Shown: one piece after another, positions 26,429 to 38,100 of the stretch
How the letters are laid out: each line of letters opens with the position of its first letter
Numbering within the stretch: position 1 is the first letter of the stretch
Position numbers and translations under genes: made by a program
Notes under the pieces: generated by a model
The model's input: only the letters and a program-made list of their open reading frames with translations
Told to the model about the DNA's origin: nothing
Databases searched by the model: none
DNA from: Amaranthus tricolor
Lineage: Eukaryota; Streptophyta; Magnoliopsida; Caryophyllales; Amaranthaceae
NCBI RefSeq assembly: GCF_026212465.1
Contig: NC_080057.1
Location: 25,484,647-25,548,646 of the forward strand
Length of the DNA stretch: 64,000 bases
Reading direction: 5' to 3'

Positions 26429-26987
26429 TTATTAATTGGGAAATTTTACATGGTAAGCATCAACTATAGGGAAAGGCGAGTGGTAGTAATTCTTAAAATT
26501 CTTTTCACAAAATAGCACTCAACTTTTTGAAAACTCACTACAGTTTTATTATTATGCAAAAAACGTTATGTTAGTCGTTAAATGGTGAAATGACACAAAT
26601 ACCCATATTAAATCGTAACTTTCCTCCTCTTTCTTCCGGTATTTAATGAAGTTCATCTTTTTCATTTTGAATTCCATCAACATCTGTCAATTTCATCACA
26701 ACTTCCCTCCTCTTTGAATTGTGCGTGTTCATCAACGAAAATTTTCTTCATTTCACTATTTATCTTGTTCGTCTACTGTAATCATAGCTATTCTCAGGTA
26801 TATTTCTTGCCTCTGTTTCGCTTGATCATTTGTTTTTGTTTTTTTTTTGCATAATTAGGGTTTTGCATATACACAGTGAGGTTGGTATTCATACTTTGTC
26901 TGCATTTTTAGGGTTTGATCATTTCTATTTTATTTCAAAGTTAGGGTTTTGGTAGCTTCACTAACTCTTTGTTTTTTGTTATAGAAT

Positions 26988-27230
26988 GGAGGAACGAGTG
27001 GTACTTAGGTTTCAATGGAAGGATATTGAACAATATTTAATGTTTATGATAAAGATAGAGAAACCCTATTAGACCTGATTTTGGATTGGGAGGCTAATTG
27101 TATTAATGCAGGAAAGGAAATGTCTTTACAACCCAGGTTTTATTACATGCATAACAATGAGGTTCAATGGCTTGATTTGGGTGGAGATTTCTCCTCCATA
27201 TGCTTCACACATCAACCTTCGTCTTCCATA
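26988..27230 (+). pseudogene. Possible gene fragment inside the MULE
   Basis: A plus-strand frame starts MEERVVLRFQWKDIEQYLM right after an AG and stops soon. A second frame, overlapping by a shift, reads RETLLDLILDWEANCINAGK and continues PRFYYMHNNEVQWLDLG. Joined conceptually, the pieces look like one ORF broken by a frame change, of the kind carried by plant MULEs. I do not recognise the protein. It runs towards the minus-strand GRF ORF and overlaps its end. Confidence 0.35.
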
Positions 27231-27458
27231 ACTGGTCAAATCTTCTTCCTTCACCCAGCTAAAAAAGAAACAAGTTTTACATTTGTAATACAACCTCAAT
27301 GGGTTAGCACTCGAATCCGAAATCCTAACTTCCAAAATTCGCCCTTGTTGGCCATTGCTACACATGCATTTAACAGCATAAATCTCTTTGATGTCTATGT
27401 CTATCGCTATTATTGGAGGTCTTGAAGAAATTTCTGAGTATATGGATGATGAGGACAT
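27126..27458 (-). CDS. GRF-type zinc-finger ORF carried by the MULE
   Basis: A 110-residue ORF. Cys31-x-Cys33, then NPLRLYYKC at 52-60, Cys63 and the FFFSW motif at 64-68 match the GRF zinc-finger pattern (CxC, NPxRxFYxC, C-x-FFxW). This finger occurs in nucleic-acid-binding proteins such as topoisomerase 3 and APE2, and in many small plant transposon-associated proteins. No other domain follows it, and the C-terminal 40 residues look unconstrained. It lies wholly within the element and was probably captured by or native to it. Whether it is expressed is unknown. The first Met at 27458 is the only obvious start. Confidence 0.6.
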   Translation of the reverse strand: MSSSSIYSEISSRPPIIAIDIDIKEIYAVKCMCSNGQQGRILEVRISDSSANPLRLYYKCKTCFFFSWVKEEDLTSYGRRRLMCEAYGGEISTQIKPLNLIVMHVIKPGL

Positions 27459-27729
27459 GGTTTATGATGTTGGAAGAAGAAGATTAATGGCAGAGCAAGA
27501 AGACATGCAAAGGAAGAAAAGAGATATTGCGTTTTACTGAAATTAAACAAGGAAATTTGTGTCATTTCACCATTTAACGGCTAACATAACGTTTTTTGCA
27601 TTATAATGTTACTGTAGTGAGTTTTCAAAGAGTTGAGTGCTGTTTTGTGGAAAAAAAAGTTAAGAATTGCTACCACTCGCCCTTTCCCTATAATTGGTAC
27701 TTACCATGTAGAATTCCCCTTATTAATTT

Positions 27730-28840
27730 GACTACGAACTTTAAATTATGGCCAATCTTGTAGAAAAATAGTCATTTGTATTTGCCCACAAATTATAAAT
27801 AATCCAATACAAAAGAATTATAGTTTATGATACATTAATACTCGTTAAAATCAATTGATAAATGTCTTTATAACTATGTACTACTTTAACTTTAGATGCT
27901 AATTTTAGTTATTGATAGATGTCAAATTGCTACAATTCAATAATTTTTTGTATCGTACCTTAACAATGATACTTAGATTTTCAAGGGTCGAAAGAATCAT
28001 ATGGGGTCAAATGACCCCTTAGCCTACTATGTGCCTCCACCCCTGAGTGGCGGTTACAAAATTTTTTGTTTATAGGTTTAATTATAGTGATATAAATTAT
28101 CATTATAACAATGGTCAATTACTTCAACCAAAAAAAGTTCAATTACGGGGTTGAATATGAGAGGAAGAGAGGTTAAAGGGGAAAAAAATAAAATGGGGCA
28201 ATAAAGAGTTAATTTCGCAACTATAGTTAAAAGCCATATTTAATAATTTACCGTAACCGATGGGCTGTACATTATTTACATTTAATGTAACCCGAAGATT
28301 TGTATGTATCTCAATTTCTGCTACTTTGCTAATTTCATGTGGGCTTAGTACGGGTTTAGTTGCACCCGCCGGTCCTACTGAAATCGTCATTGACCTAAAA
28401 TATCTTAACATGCTTAAATTTCTATTGTCCTACTCCTAGTTGATCAATTTCAACTTCTCGCTCCTTCTGTACCCACGAAAATGTCACAATTTTATCATGG
28501 TCCACTTTTTTAGTTTGTAATATTTTATTTTCGTAATTGAGCCAAACATAGAAGTCTTCTAACATAGCTCATTTACTAACCAACTTTAAGATCTTTAATT
28601 CGATTTTCACGTATTTCTTACTTTTTCTCAGTATATCCTATATATAAAAAAATTTAAATATTAATCATATATTAAAAATACCACAAAACTTCCGATGTCA
28701 AAAAGAAAAACTTCATTATAGAATCCTTACTTGAAATTTACTTTTATTTGATTAATTAATTTTAGATTTTATAAATTTCAATTTTATTATTTAACATTAA
28801 ATTCATTTATATCCCTATAAATCTCACATCCTAAAATCCT
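27730..28840. other. Intergenic upstream of the ORRM2-like gene
   Basis: AT-rich sequence without a supported gene. Weak open frames are present, such as 28139-28411 on the minus strand, but show no family signature. The promoter of the ORRM2-like gene must lie in the right half. Confidence 0.4.
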
Positions 28841-28841
28841 A

Positions 28842-28857
28842 AAACCCTAAAACCCTA
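28842..28857 (+). promoter_or_regulatory. Two adjacent telo-box motifs (AAACCCTA)
   Basis: AAACCCTA occurs at 28842-28849 and again at 28850-28857, about 65-80 bp before the ATG of the ORRM2-like gene. Telo-boxes near the transcription start are typical of plant genes for translation and organelle biogenesis, and are bound by telobox-binding Myb factors. The duplicated arrangement suggests growth-linked expression. Confidence 0.65.
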
Positions 28858-28921
28858 CCCTTGCAAGTGCTAGTTCTATTGCATTTCTCTGCTATTCTCC
28901 TGTGATTCCAACAATCTGACA

Positions 28922-30732
28922 ATGGCATTGGCCAACAATCTTCGCAGGGTTTTCAATGGAGCTTCTTCTGTTTCCCCAATTCTGCAATCGCAGCTTTCTT
29001 CCATTCGCCTCAACTCAACTCTTACTTCTCCCAAGCTCTTCGTTAGCGGTAAATCAATCGCATCTTTTCTTGTCAATTTTTATATTTTTCCGCAATTTCT
29101 ATGTATATATATGCTCATTGGATTATTCAATTATTATATAAATTCACCTACTTCGTTTGATGAAATCTTGACTTTTAACCATGTATTGACTGATTTGTTA
29201 AATATAATTGCTAATTGACATTTTGGGGTGGAATTTTGTATTCGTGAAGATTGCGTAAAGGCAAAACAAAGTTAAAGGAAAACTTAGGTTGTGGACTTGT
29301 TGTTGGCAATTTGGAAATTGTATCTTTTGCTATATCTTCTTTTTCATATGATTTCGTTGGATTTTTCAGTTGCAATAAAGAAATGTAGAATTTCAATGTT
29401 CTATAGTTTAGTATATGTTCGAGTACTCAATTGTCAAATTTTTGTGTGCTCTGCCTGATGATTCTTAGTTTTTGTTTAGTAGTAGAAGAACTAAAGAGGA
29501 TTGATGGCCTGAGGGTAAATTTACTTCTATTGGTGTTCTGTGAAACTCAAATTTTGTGCTTATCTTGTGATATTTACAATTGGAGTAGGTAGCATTGAGA
29601 TTTGAGAATAGATGCTTGGGCTCTTATAACTGGATACAAACTCGGTTGCTATTTTTTTTTTAGGTGTAGGCTAGGAAATCCTTACGGACACGTGTAGAGG
29701 GGATTAATCGAACCCACACAAGGGTGAAAGCGATTGTCCTTAAGTACTAGGTTAACTATGATTTTCGACTTGATTGCTATTTTTAGTAGACAACCATAGC
29801 GATAGCGCTATAATTTTTTCACGCTATTAGAATGACTCATTAAATCATGTGCACTTATTTATTTATATGAAGTTGCATATGATGTTTATAAAAGATAGTA
29901 GTGAGACTTTAAACTTTTAATTGAGTTGGTTTTTTTACATAGTATTAAAACTTAGAAGCCATTGTAATGGAAGTTCCCCTCATTTTAAGTGGAAATTTAG
30001 CGTTGGGTACGAGGAGAGCTTGTATAGTTGTATTGCATCCACATTTCTTGTCCAAAGGCTCTTGTGTAAGGAGGTATAATAGAATATATAACGTATTATG
30101 GGGCTTCAACCATCAACATTTGCTTACGAGGATCAGTCTAAGATAAATTTTGTTACGTTAGATCCCCATAAAACCCTAGCGACTAGCGAGCCACTTAATG
30201 ACATTGGAGTAAAGGATGATGAATGGAACCATGAGTGTATGAGTAGGATAAAAGCTGAAAAAGCCTACAGTGAATTTGGAAGTGATTAAATCAAATGAAG
30301 AAGCTATATTTTGTCTTATATACTTTGTGATACAGGTCTTTCAAAATTTACTAATGATGAAAAGCTCAAGGAAGCATTTGCTCCCTTTGGACAGCTTCTT
30401 GAAGGTATTATCTTTTAGACTGCTGTCTGAATTTCATTTAGTTTCTGGCATTGCTTACTATTAATCAGCTAAACCATTTTATTATGTTAAGTGCAGCAAG
30501 AGTCATTATAGATAGACCTACAGGAATATCAAAAGGATTTGGTTTTGTAACATATGCCAGTATAGAAGAAGCCAATAAGGCCCGTGAAGAAATGAACGCC
30601 AAGTTCTTAGATGGATGGGTTATCTTCGTTGATCCTGCCAAGCCCAGGGATCCTAGACCACCATCTCAATTTGAGTCACAACCACAACATGCTGGTTTTT
30701 CTGTTAACAAGACCGTTGGATGGAGCAGGTGA
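28922..30732 (+). CDS. ORRM2: Mitochondrial-type RRM protein (ORRM2-like)
   Basis: Exons 28922-29048, 30336-30404 and 30497-30732, all GT-AG, total 432 nt and encode 143 aa. Residues 1-35 (MALANNLRRVFNGASSV and on) are rich in Arg/Ser and lack acids, as in a mitochondrial presequence. A single RRM follows, with RNP2 as LFVSGL and RNP1 as KGFGFVTY, then NAKFLDGWVIFVDPAKPR. The C-terminal tail ends NKTVGW. The layout and tail match Arabidopsis At5g54580 (ORRM2), an organelle RRM protein that takes part in mitochondrial C-to-U RNA editing. Assignment to ORRM2 over other small mitochondrial RRM proteins rests on these motifs from memory. Intron 1 is 1287 bp. Confidence 0.85.
29660..29765. repeat. 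Possible SINE in ORRM2-like intron 1
   Basis: The segment 'taggtgtaggctaggaaatc' through 'gattaatcgaacccacacaa' contains 'atcgaaccc', the complement of a tRNA-type B box (GGTTCGAT). It could be a tRNA-derived SINE in minus orientation. Ends are unclear. Confidence 0.35.
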
Positions 30733-33700
30733 AAGTGCGGAACATGCTCCTACTGTTGATTAGTGATTCATTTGAAGTGTACACGACAACGTATGCTCGG
30801 TCAATTTATAGTGTACCCGTTGGTGAGTAAGATTGAAACTTTCCCCCCTTAAATTCTTGTAAACGATAGACTTGGTTTAGATGTAAGATTGAAACTCCCA
30901 TCCCAAAAATTTAGGTAATTTGAGCACTTCTAACTTATATCACTTATCATATGTATTGGCTACTTTATTGATTTTAGTTCTACAAAACCCTTTGTGGAAT
31001 AATTTCTCGAACGTGTTGCGAGGTTTGCGTATGTGGCCAAGTTGGGTATCAAAAGGCTGATATCCAGGCAAGGGGGAATCTAGGCTCAGGTTGTCGTGGT
31101 CTTAGTTATAGTCATTTGATTAAAATTCAGGTTGTCCTAGCCCCTAGGCTTGTTCAGCCGCCCTTGTTATCAGTTTTGGTCTGGTTGGTGCGTGCCTCTC
31201 GTGTTTCTCGTGTTTAGGGTGGTGCTTTTTTCTTTTTCTACAACTTAGGTTGTAGAAGATTTTTTTGGAGTTATATATTCCTTTAATTGCTAAAAAAAAG
31301 AATTTGGTACATTGTCCTTAGACGGTTCTTGACAAAATCAAAAGCTACTATGAATAAAAGGAAATGTATATCTTTCCTTAATCCGAGCATGAAATATGAA
31401 CATGACCATATCTTTCTATATTTGTATTTTAGGTGCTTCTCAAATTTATCTTATCAAGAACCAAGTCTTTTTTCAATTTGAGAGTAAATACTGTTTTTTA
31501 AAGATAAGATTGTAAGTTTGATTCTTACATAATTCGTTCTTTTCTCGCAACTTCTATAATCAAGATAAAAATAAAAAAAATACAAAATCTAATCTGATCA
31601 AATACTCCCTCCAATTGCAAATTTAGTAATTGTAAATATGTAATTATCCATTTAAAGTAGCGAAGTATCTAATCGGGTAATGTTCAGATAATACCCCACA
31701 ATTTATTATATAACCATGAACATAATACCCCAGAATACTTTATGCTTTTGTTTTCAAATAAAATTTTTTTAACCAATTCACCTAGTATATAAGCTTAGAC
31801 ATTAAACTTAATAATTATTTTACATTCAATAAAAGATATATTCTAAAATAAATAAATGTAATAATATTTTTAGAGAATATTCAAAATAAAATTTCAAACA
31901 ATTATCAATTTTATTATCTATTAAGCCTATGTATAGGTGTTTCACAATAAAAGCGTCTCATATAATAATTTATGTTAACCCAAACGCCTTTCAACTAACA
32001 ATAGTTATAGCTAGATCAACTTAAATTCTGACTCAAAAGTTTATTACAAATTCTTAAATGAGACGTCTCATGATGGTGAAATTATTTCTATTGGACTAAC
32101 CCATGTACATATAGTGTGTTAGAGTGATTACTTATAATTTTAAAGTGATCAATTAGAAAAATAGACTAATTAAATGGGAAATAATTCCTAATCAATAACA
32201 GTGATTTGTAAATCACCAAAAAAAACAAAAATAATAATAATAATAAAATAAACAAAACTAAAAAAGGTAAATTAAATTATAAAACTCTCCCCCTGTCAAA
32301 TCCTACCATATAAAGTGATTTGTTAAATTCACAAATCATCCTTATTTACTAAGACATACTCTTATATGGGTCTCTCTCATCCAAGATGAATTATTCTCTA
32401 TTACCACCTAATACTACATTTTCAATGGTGATGCATTAGAATGAACTTTGTGAAAAAATTAAACTTTGTGAAAAAATTAAATTGCTGAAAAAGATAAGGA
32501 TGACCATAAAATTTGTTAAGAGATTTTTCTATCAAAACTACATCATTAGTTTCCATTTTCATCATTAGTATTGATTATTAAATGAACCGTTAATGAACTT
32601 AACGTTATCAAAATGGTGGTTACAAATAAAAAGTAAAAAACCTAGTTAAAATTCATGGATAAATTTTGCAATTCATTGATACCATTACAAAATCATGAGT
32701 TTAGTTAGCTGATTATAGTGATTAATTTGACTATCTGATTTTATTAACTTGTTCGATCAGTTGATTTTGAATTCGTTGCTTCGAGCAGCTTATTCAAAAA
32801 CAGCTTATTCATATCAGTAAGTTGCTTCAACCAACTAGTTCACCAAACACTAGTATTAGCTGGTTTGACCATCAACCCTGCATTCACATCAAAATAAGTT
32901 AAAATAGCTAAAATTTCTCAATAAGTTAATTTGCCAAACATCCCCTTATTCTCCCAGATAGCAAATTAATCTTATCCTATTTAGGCTAAAATCTTTATCC
33001 GAACCTAAAATCCTTCCACGCTACTACGCTAGGTAAACCAACTCATTGTAGTTGTAGAGTGACCCCACAACTAATACAATTATATTTTAATTTTCAATGC
33101 ACTTTGTCCCATTATCGACTTTGAAATTTAAAATGTCAAGGGTGAAACATTAATTATGACTTGTAATTTAATATGTCACTTTTTTATTTCCAAAAAGCAA
33201 TGTTTATTCAAGCAAACAAATCTACGTAATGTAAAAATCAAATTATATGTTTATTTATGAAAATATATTGATATTTAGATAGAAAATGTTATTTTTAAAG
33301 TAAGGTACTGGATGGTCATAGACTCATATGTCGAGTTTGGATAGTATCCAACCTGACCTGGACCAAGTCTCGTCAAGTTTGTCGGATCTTAAATTCTAAG
33401 TGAGTCTTAATTTAATTATTTAAAATTAAGCTTTTTAAAAATTTAAAAGCTTTATTAGTACTAAAATTAGTTTATAGATTGTATATAAGTCTAATTCAAG
33501 TAAATATAGAAATATGTTTATAACGAATTTAAAGTTAAATTTGGATTGTGTAATAAGTCGAGTTTAGAGTAGATCTGATAAGTCTAGGACTAATCTAATG
33601 GATATGAATTTGAATACCTTAGACCAAAATCCTATTACATTTTTCCAACCAAAACACCAAATTGATCTACTATTTTTCAAAAATTTGACCCAAACCCTAA

Positions 33701-34498
33701 AAATAAGAGTAAAATTGCGGAGAGACCAATAGGATCAAAAATCCATTACCATCATTAACCCTTACTAATTTTATGAAATACTACTAAAACAATTATCCTC
33801 CCCTAGTATTACATTTTTCCTATTAAGGTTCGCAATGCCCTCGTTATATCTACAAGTCATTCTCTATTCGATTCTAAAATTCTCCTCACTAGGCGATCTC
33901 ACCCTTTGGATCGACCTTGATAGTATGGTTACTTTGATACTATTTATAGCATCTCAAATCTGTTCTTGAAATCAACGATAATAACGATAAATAAATATAA
34001 AATCTTAGTTTAAGTTTTCTGGATAAACATAAATCGTTACAATTAAATTACATTATATATTATTTTATTTTAGAAAGAGAATGTTTATTATATCAAATTA
34101 TATGTTTCTATACTAAAATATGTAGTAATATTTAAAATAAATAATGAATATCATTCTTTTTTCACAATATTGAATGCCTTTTTAGAAAGTAAGATATGCT
34201 ATTTAATTTCATTAAGCAAAATAATATCCTATAGCTAATTATATGAATCATCTCTTACAAATAAATCTTATCCCTCTCATCAATTATTTAAGAAATAAAA
34301 GCTAAAGTAATAAAAAAAAATTACCTACATTAAATTTAAATTTTAAAATCATTTGTATATCTCCAATAATCAATAAAATAATATTATTTTATTCAAAGTG
34401 TTTATAAATTATTATTTTAATCAAAGTGTTTATAATAATATTATAATATTATTATTATAATAATTATATTACAACCCCCCAAATCCTAATTCGTTAAA
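30733..34498. other. Intergenic, repeat remnants only
   Basis: No supported gene. It contains a SINE-like copy (about 31062-31135), a family B repeat (about 32170-32370) that gives the empty site for the MITE at 3848-4120, and a 20-bp direct repeat 'actttgtgaaaaaattaaa' (about 32444-32482). A possible small fold-back element with 'gcgtctcata' and 'gagacgtctcatgatgg' lies at about 31940-32080. The last 200 bp are extremely AT-rich (34330-34480). Confidence 0.45.
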
Positions 34499-34501
34499 TC
34501 A

Positions 34502-34512
34502 CTATATAAACC
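34502..34512 (+). promoter_or_regulatory. TATA box of the AHL gene
   Basis: CTATATAAACC matches a canonical plant TATA box. It lies about 190 bp before the ATG at 34699 and would give a start near 34535 and a ~165-nt leader. I found no ATG between these points, so the chosen start is the first in the transcript. Confidence 0.65.
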
Positions 34513-34698
34513 CCATTATTTCAACAAATTAATTGTATTTCCTTCTTCTCCTTATTTCTCTCTGTAATTTTGCTAAAGTCACAGACTGTGACACAGAGGA
34601 ACAGAAGAGAGAAAAATCATCTGTTCTTTGCTCATTTTGTGGCGCCATTCTTTCACCCTTTTCTCTTTTTTCAAACTTCACATCAGAAAAACCCATCA

Positions 34699-35082
34699 AT
34701 GGAAGACGGAGGAAGTCCCATTTCCGGTTCCGGGTCACCCGAAAACACTGCAAGCGGGTCACCCACTCCAATAAGTGGTGTTGTTGTTTGTGCCCACTCG
34801 GATCCATCAAACGGGCTCGGAGAACTTTCCGGCGCGGTGGTTCCTCAAGGAAGTACTGGAAGTTCTGACGTTCTGAAGAAGAAAAGAGGAAGACCAAGGA
34901 AATATGACCTGAATGGAAATTTGAATCCGGCGTATTCCGCCGGAAAAAAATTATCGACGCCTGCAACGACGGTTTTTAATCCGTCGGGATTTACTTTTAC
35001 GACGCCGTTTTCGAGTGAATGCGGAATGAAGAGAGGGCGTGGTAGACATTCTGCTAACTGGCTTCAACCTCCTCCCTTTGGT

Positions 35083-35121
<39 letters not shown>

Positions 35122-38100
35122 CTCTTACCAAAAATAAAATATATTAACTACTCCATTTTATTTCAATTTTTTTATTGTGAAATATATTTTTTTCTTAAAT
35201 ACTTGCTACATTAACTTTATTATTGGCATTTGACATCATTCATAATTTTACTTATTTTATATTTCACGCTTTTGGTAAGAAAAAATATACTTCTAGTTTT
35301 TATTTGAATTGTATAATTTTAGGCTGTTTTAATATTTACTTTTTATAATTTTTAATTATATATAATTAAATATATAAATAACTAATTATAAATGTCAGTA
35401 TCTCTAATTACACATAATAAAAATTTATAAAAAATACATAATAAAAAAGTATATATTCACACGAATCGAATATATTTTATATTCTAAATATGTATAAAAA
35501 CATTAATTAAATTTCTTTGACCATAAGGTAGAATATTCCAAATGTAAAAAAATTAGAGAAGGTAGGAAGTAATAATAATAACAATAATAATGAGTTTTTT
35601 ACCAATATGTTGTTCATTAATTACAAAATTCCCAAAATAATATTATGTAAGTTTAAATTCCCAAACTAATATCCACCAAAGATACCTTATTTTCCACCAA
35701 AACAACTTATTATTTTAACGGCCCGTATCCGGCTCAATTTATCCATAAACCCGACTTATAGGTATCCGGATAAATTAGATCGGAACACCAGTTATCTGAT
35801 TTTATTTATGGTATTTTTGGGCATAATTTATTAAGCACTTCAAGCAAAATATATTTTAAAAATTAGAAACAATAGTGGAATGCAAGTAGAGGATGATTGA
35901 TATAATACAAGATTACAACAGATTTCATATTACTAAATCTAACAAGCTAATGAAACATTTTTTAAATAAATACATAACACAAAGCATTTTTGACAGGATT
36001 AAGCAATTACAATACAAGACTTGAGGTAATCAAACCCATTAATTAATATATCTTGTTGCTTATAGTCGAGTTTTATTAAGTTGCAAATGTCATTTTCTTA
36101 CCGAATATGCTAGTAGGGTCCATTTGATACCGTAAAATAAAAATTTTCCCCTTTAATAACGGGTCAACGGGTACCCGTTAAAAATCATATTGCGGTTTAT
36201 GACCCGACCTGGTTAATACAGGTCGGGTACCCAGCCCGTAATTGATAATATTTTTGGAAAAAATGACCTACCATTTATAATGCTTTGTGTTATGTATTTA
36301 TTTAAATTTTTCATTCCTTGATCGTTAAATTTAGGAATATGGAATATGTTGTAATCGTGTCATCCTCTACTTGCATTCTACTACTATATCTTGTTTTTAA
36401 ATATCTCTATTTCTTTTTGTTTTTTCACTTTTAGAGAGAAATTTAAATTAGATTTTTAAAATATATATTGAAGATAAAAAATATTCTTGTGAGATCTTGT
36501 TGGATTTATCTTGATGTAAATTTTCTTAATATATAATTTTTATAATTTTTTATGATGCGTCGTTAGAGATATTAAAGCTTAAAATTTTCTAAAAAATAAG
36601 TGTAAAAGTTAAAGTGAACAAACAAAAAGGAATAGAGGGAGTTTTGTGCTTGTAGTACCCAATAAATTCTGCCCAAAAATACGATAAATAAAATCGGGAA
36701 CTCGGTATCGGGTACACGCATAAATTGGGCCGGGACACGGACCGTTAAAACAGGTATCCGACTTTTTAGATATCCAACTTTCCGAGTAGCTGAAATGCCG
36801 AGTGTCCGCTAATGAACACCCCTAGTGATAATGGTAAATTGTTTGGTAAAAAAAGTATTTCTTAGGTGGACATTAATATGGAAATTTAAATTTATATAAC
36901 ATTATTTTTAGAATTTTGTAATTAATGAACAACATTTTGGTAAAAAACTCAATAATAATAATAATAATAAGGGTAAATGATTTATAGCTCTTAGGATTGT
37001 ACATAAAAATTAATAAATTCTCTTTGTAATTAATAATTTAAAATTTTTAAGAGAATCTAATCTAAAAATTAAAAAACGATAAATATTTTATTTAATGATT
37101 TTAACTACCCAATAAGTATTAAATGATAAAATAATAAAGTATAATTAAATGTTTATGTTTTCAAAGCAAAAATAATATTAAATTATATAAATTAAATACA
37201 AGATTTTTTCTTATATATAATCCTTAGGGCTGTATATATCATTTCCCTAATAATTATAATAAGGAAGAAGTATTATTTAAATTTATTTAAAATTGATTTT
37301 GGAATTGAATCTTAAATGCAATTAATTGTATTTCAATTTTATTTTTATTTTGTGTAACTTGTAGTTAGAACTTTGATATAGTTTTATTTTAAATTACTTA
37401 ACATCTTTAAAATATCTGCAATTATTTTTTCCTAATATATTACTAGAAATTTAGTATTTATTATAAATTATAAATGTATTTAATTAAATGGATGTGGGAG
37501 TATATTTGTAAATAATTTTGGTTTAATTTTGTAGATAACTATCGTATGGATGTAGAAGGATAATTTATGTAAAGCGCCGCTAAATGATTCACTAAGATTT
37601 ATTTATAATTGATAGTCGACTTTAATATTTTAAAATTTATTTTTTATTATAATATTATAATGACTTAAAAATAAAGTTTGTGTATGTACCTATAAACTAC
37701 AATAAAAATTCAATATTTTATTGAAGTCGAAGTAGACTTTGAACAATTAAATGAAAATTGTAACTACTTTGCTTATGAGTTTTGAACAATAATGGAATAA
37801 TTATTTTTTGGTAAACAAAAAAGGTAAATTAATATTTTGATATTTTATTAATTAAAATAATATTTAATACATAATCCTGTTCTTGAAAATTGTTATTATT
37901 ACAGTTTTTGACTGTGAATTTTATATTATTATTTTTTTGATTTCGATGCCTTTTATAAGGAATTTTTTTTTTGAACTTTAACTTTGTTAGATGATAAGAA
38001 GGCCACGTAAAGATTTTTATGTTTAAAGTGACTGAAATATTAGTCATATTGAATGAGAATTTACTTGCATTGACCAAAAAATTATTATTGTGTTTGTGAC

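Larger units (their letters stand above)
26438..27719. mobile_element. Mutator-like element with a perfect 9-bp TSD
   Basis: A 1282-bp element bounded by TTATTAATT at 26429-26437 and again at 27720-27728, an exact 9-bp duplication as made by Mutator transposases. Its termini are GGGAAATTTTACATGG and the inverted CCATGTAGAATTCCCC. The terminal inverted repeats extend about 160 bp, through 'gaaaggcgagtggtag' and 'aacgttatgttagtcg' on the left and their complements on the right. It lacks a transposase and is non-autonomous. Between the repeats lie two convergent coding-like segments, listed separately. Well-matched terminal repeats and an intact duplication suggest fairly recent insertion. Confidence 0.9.

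Noticed and set aside
34570..34698. In-frame N-terminal extension of the AHL protein
   Set aside because: The extension begins at a non-ATG codon in the 5' leader and encodes a Phe/His-rich stretch unlike AHL proteins. The first ATG is at 34699.
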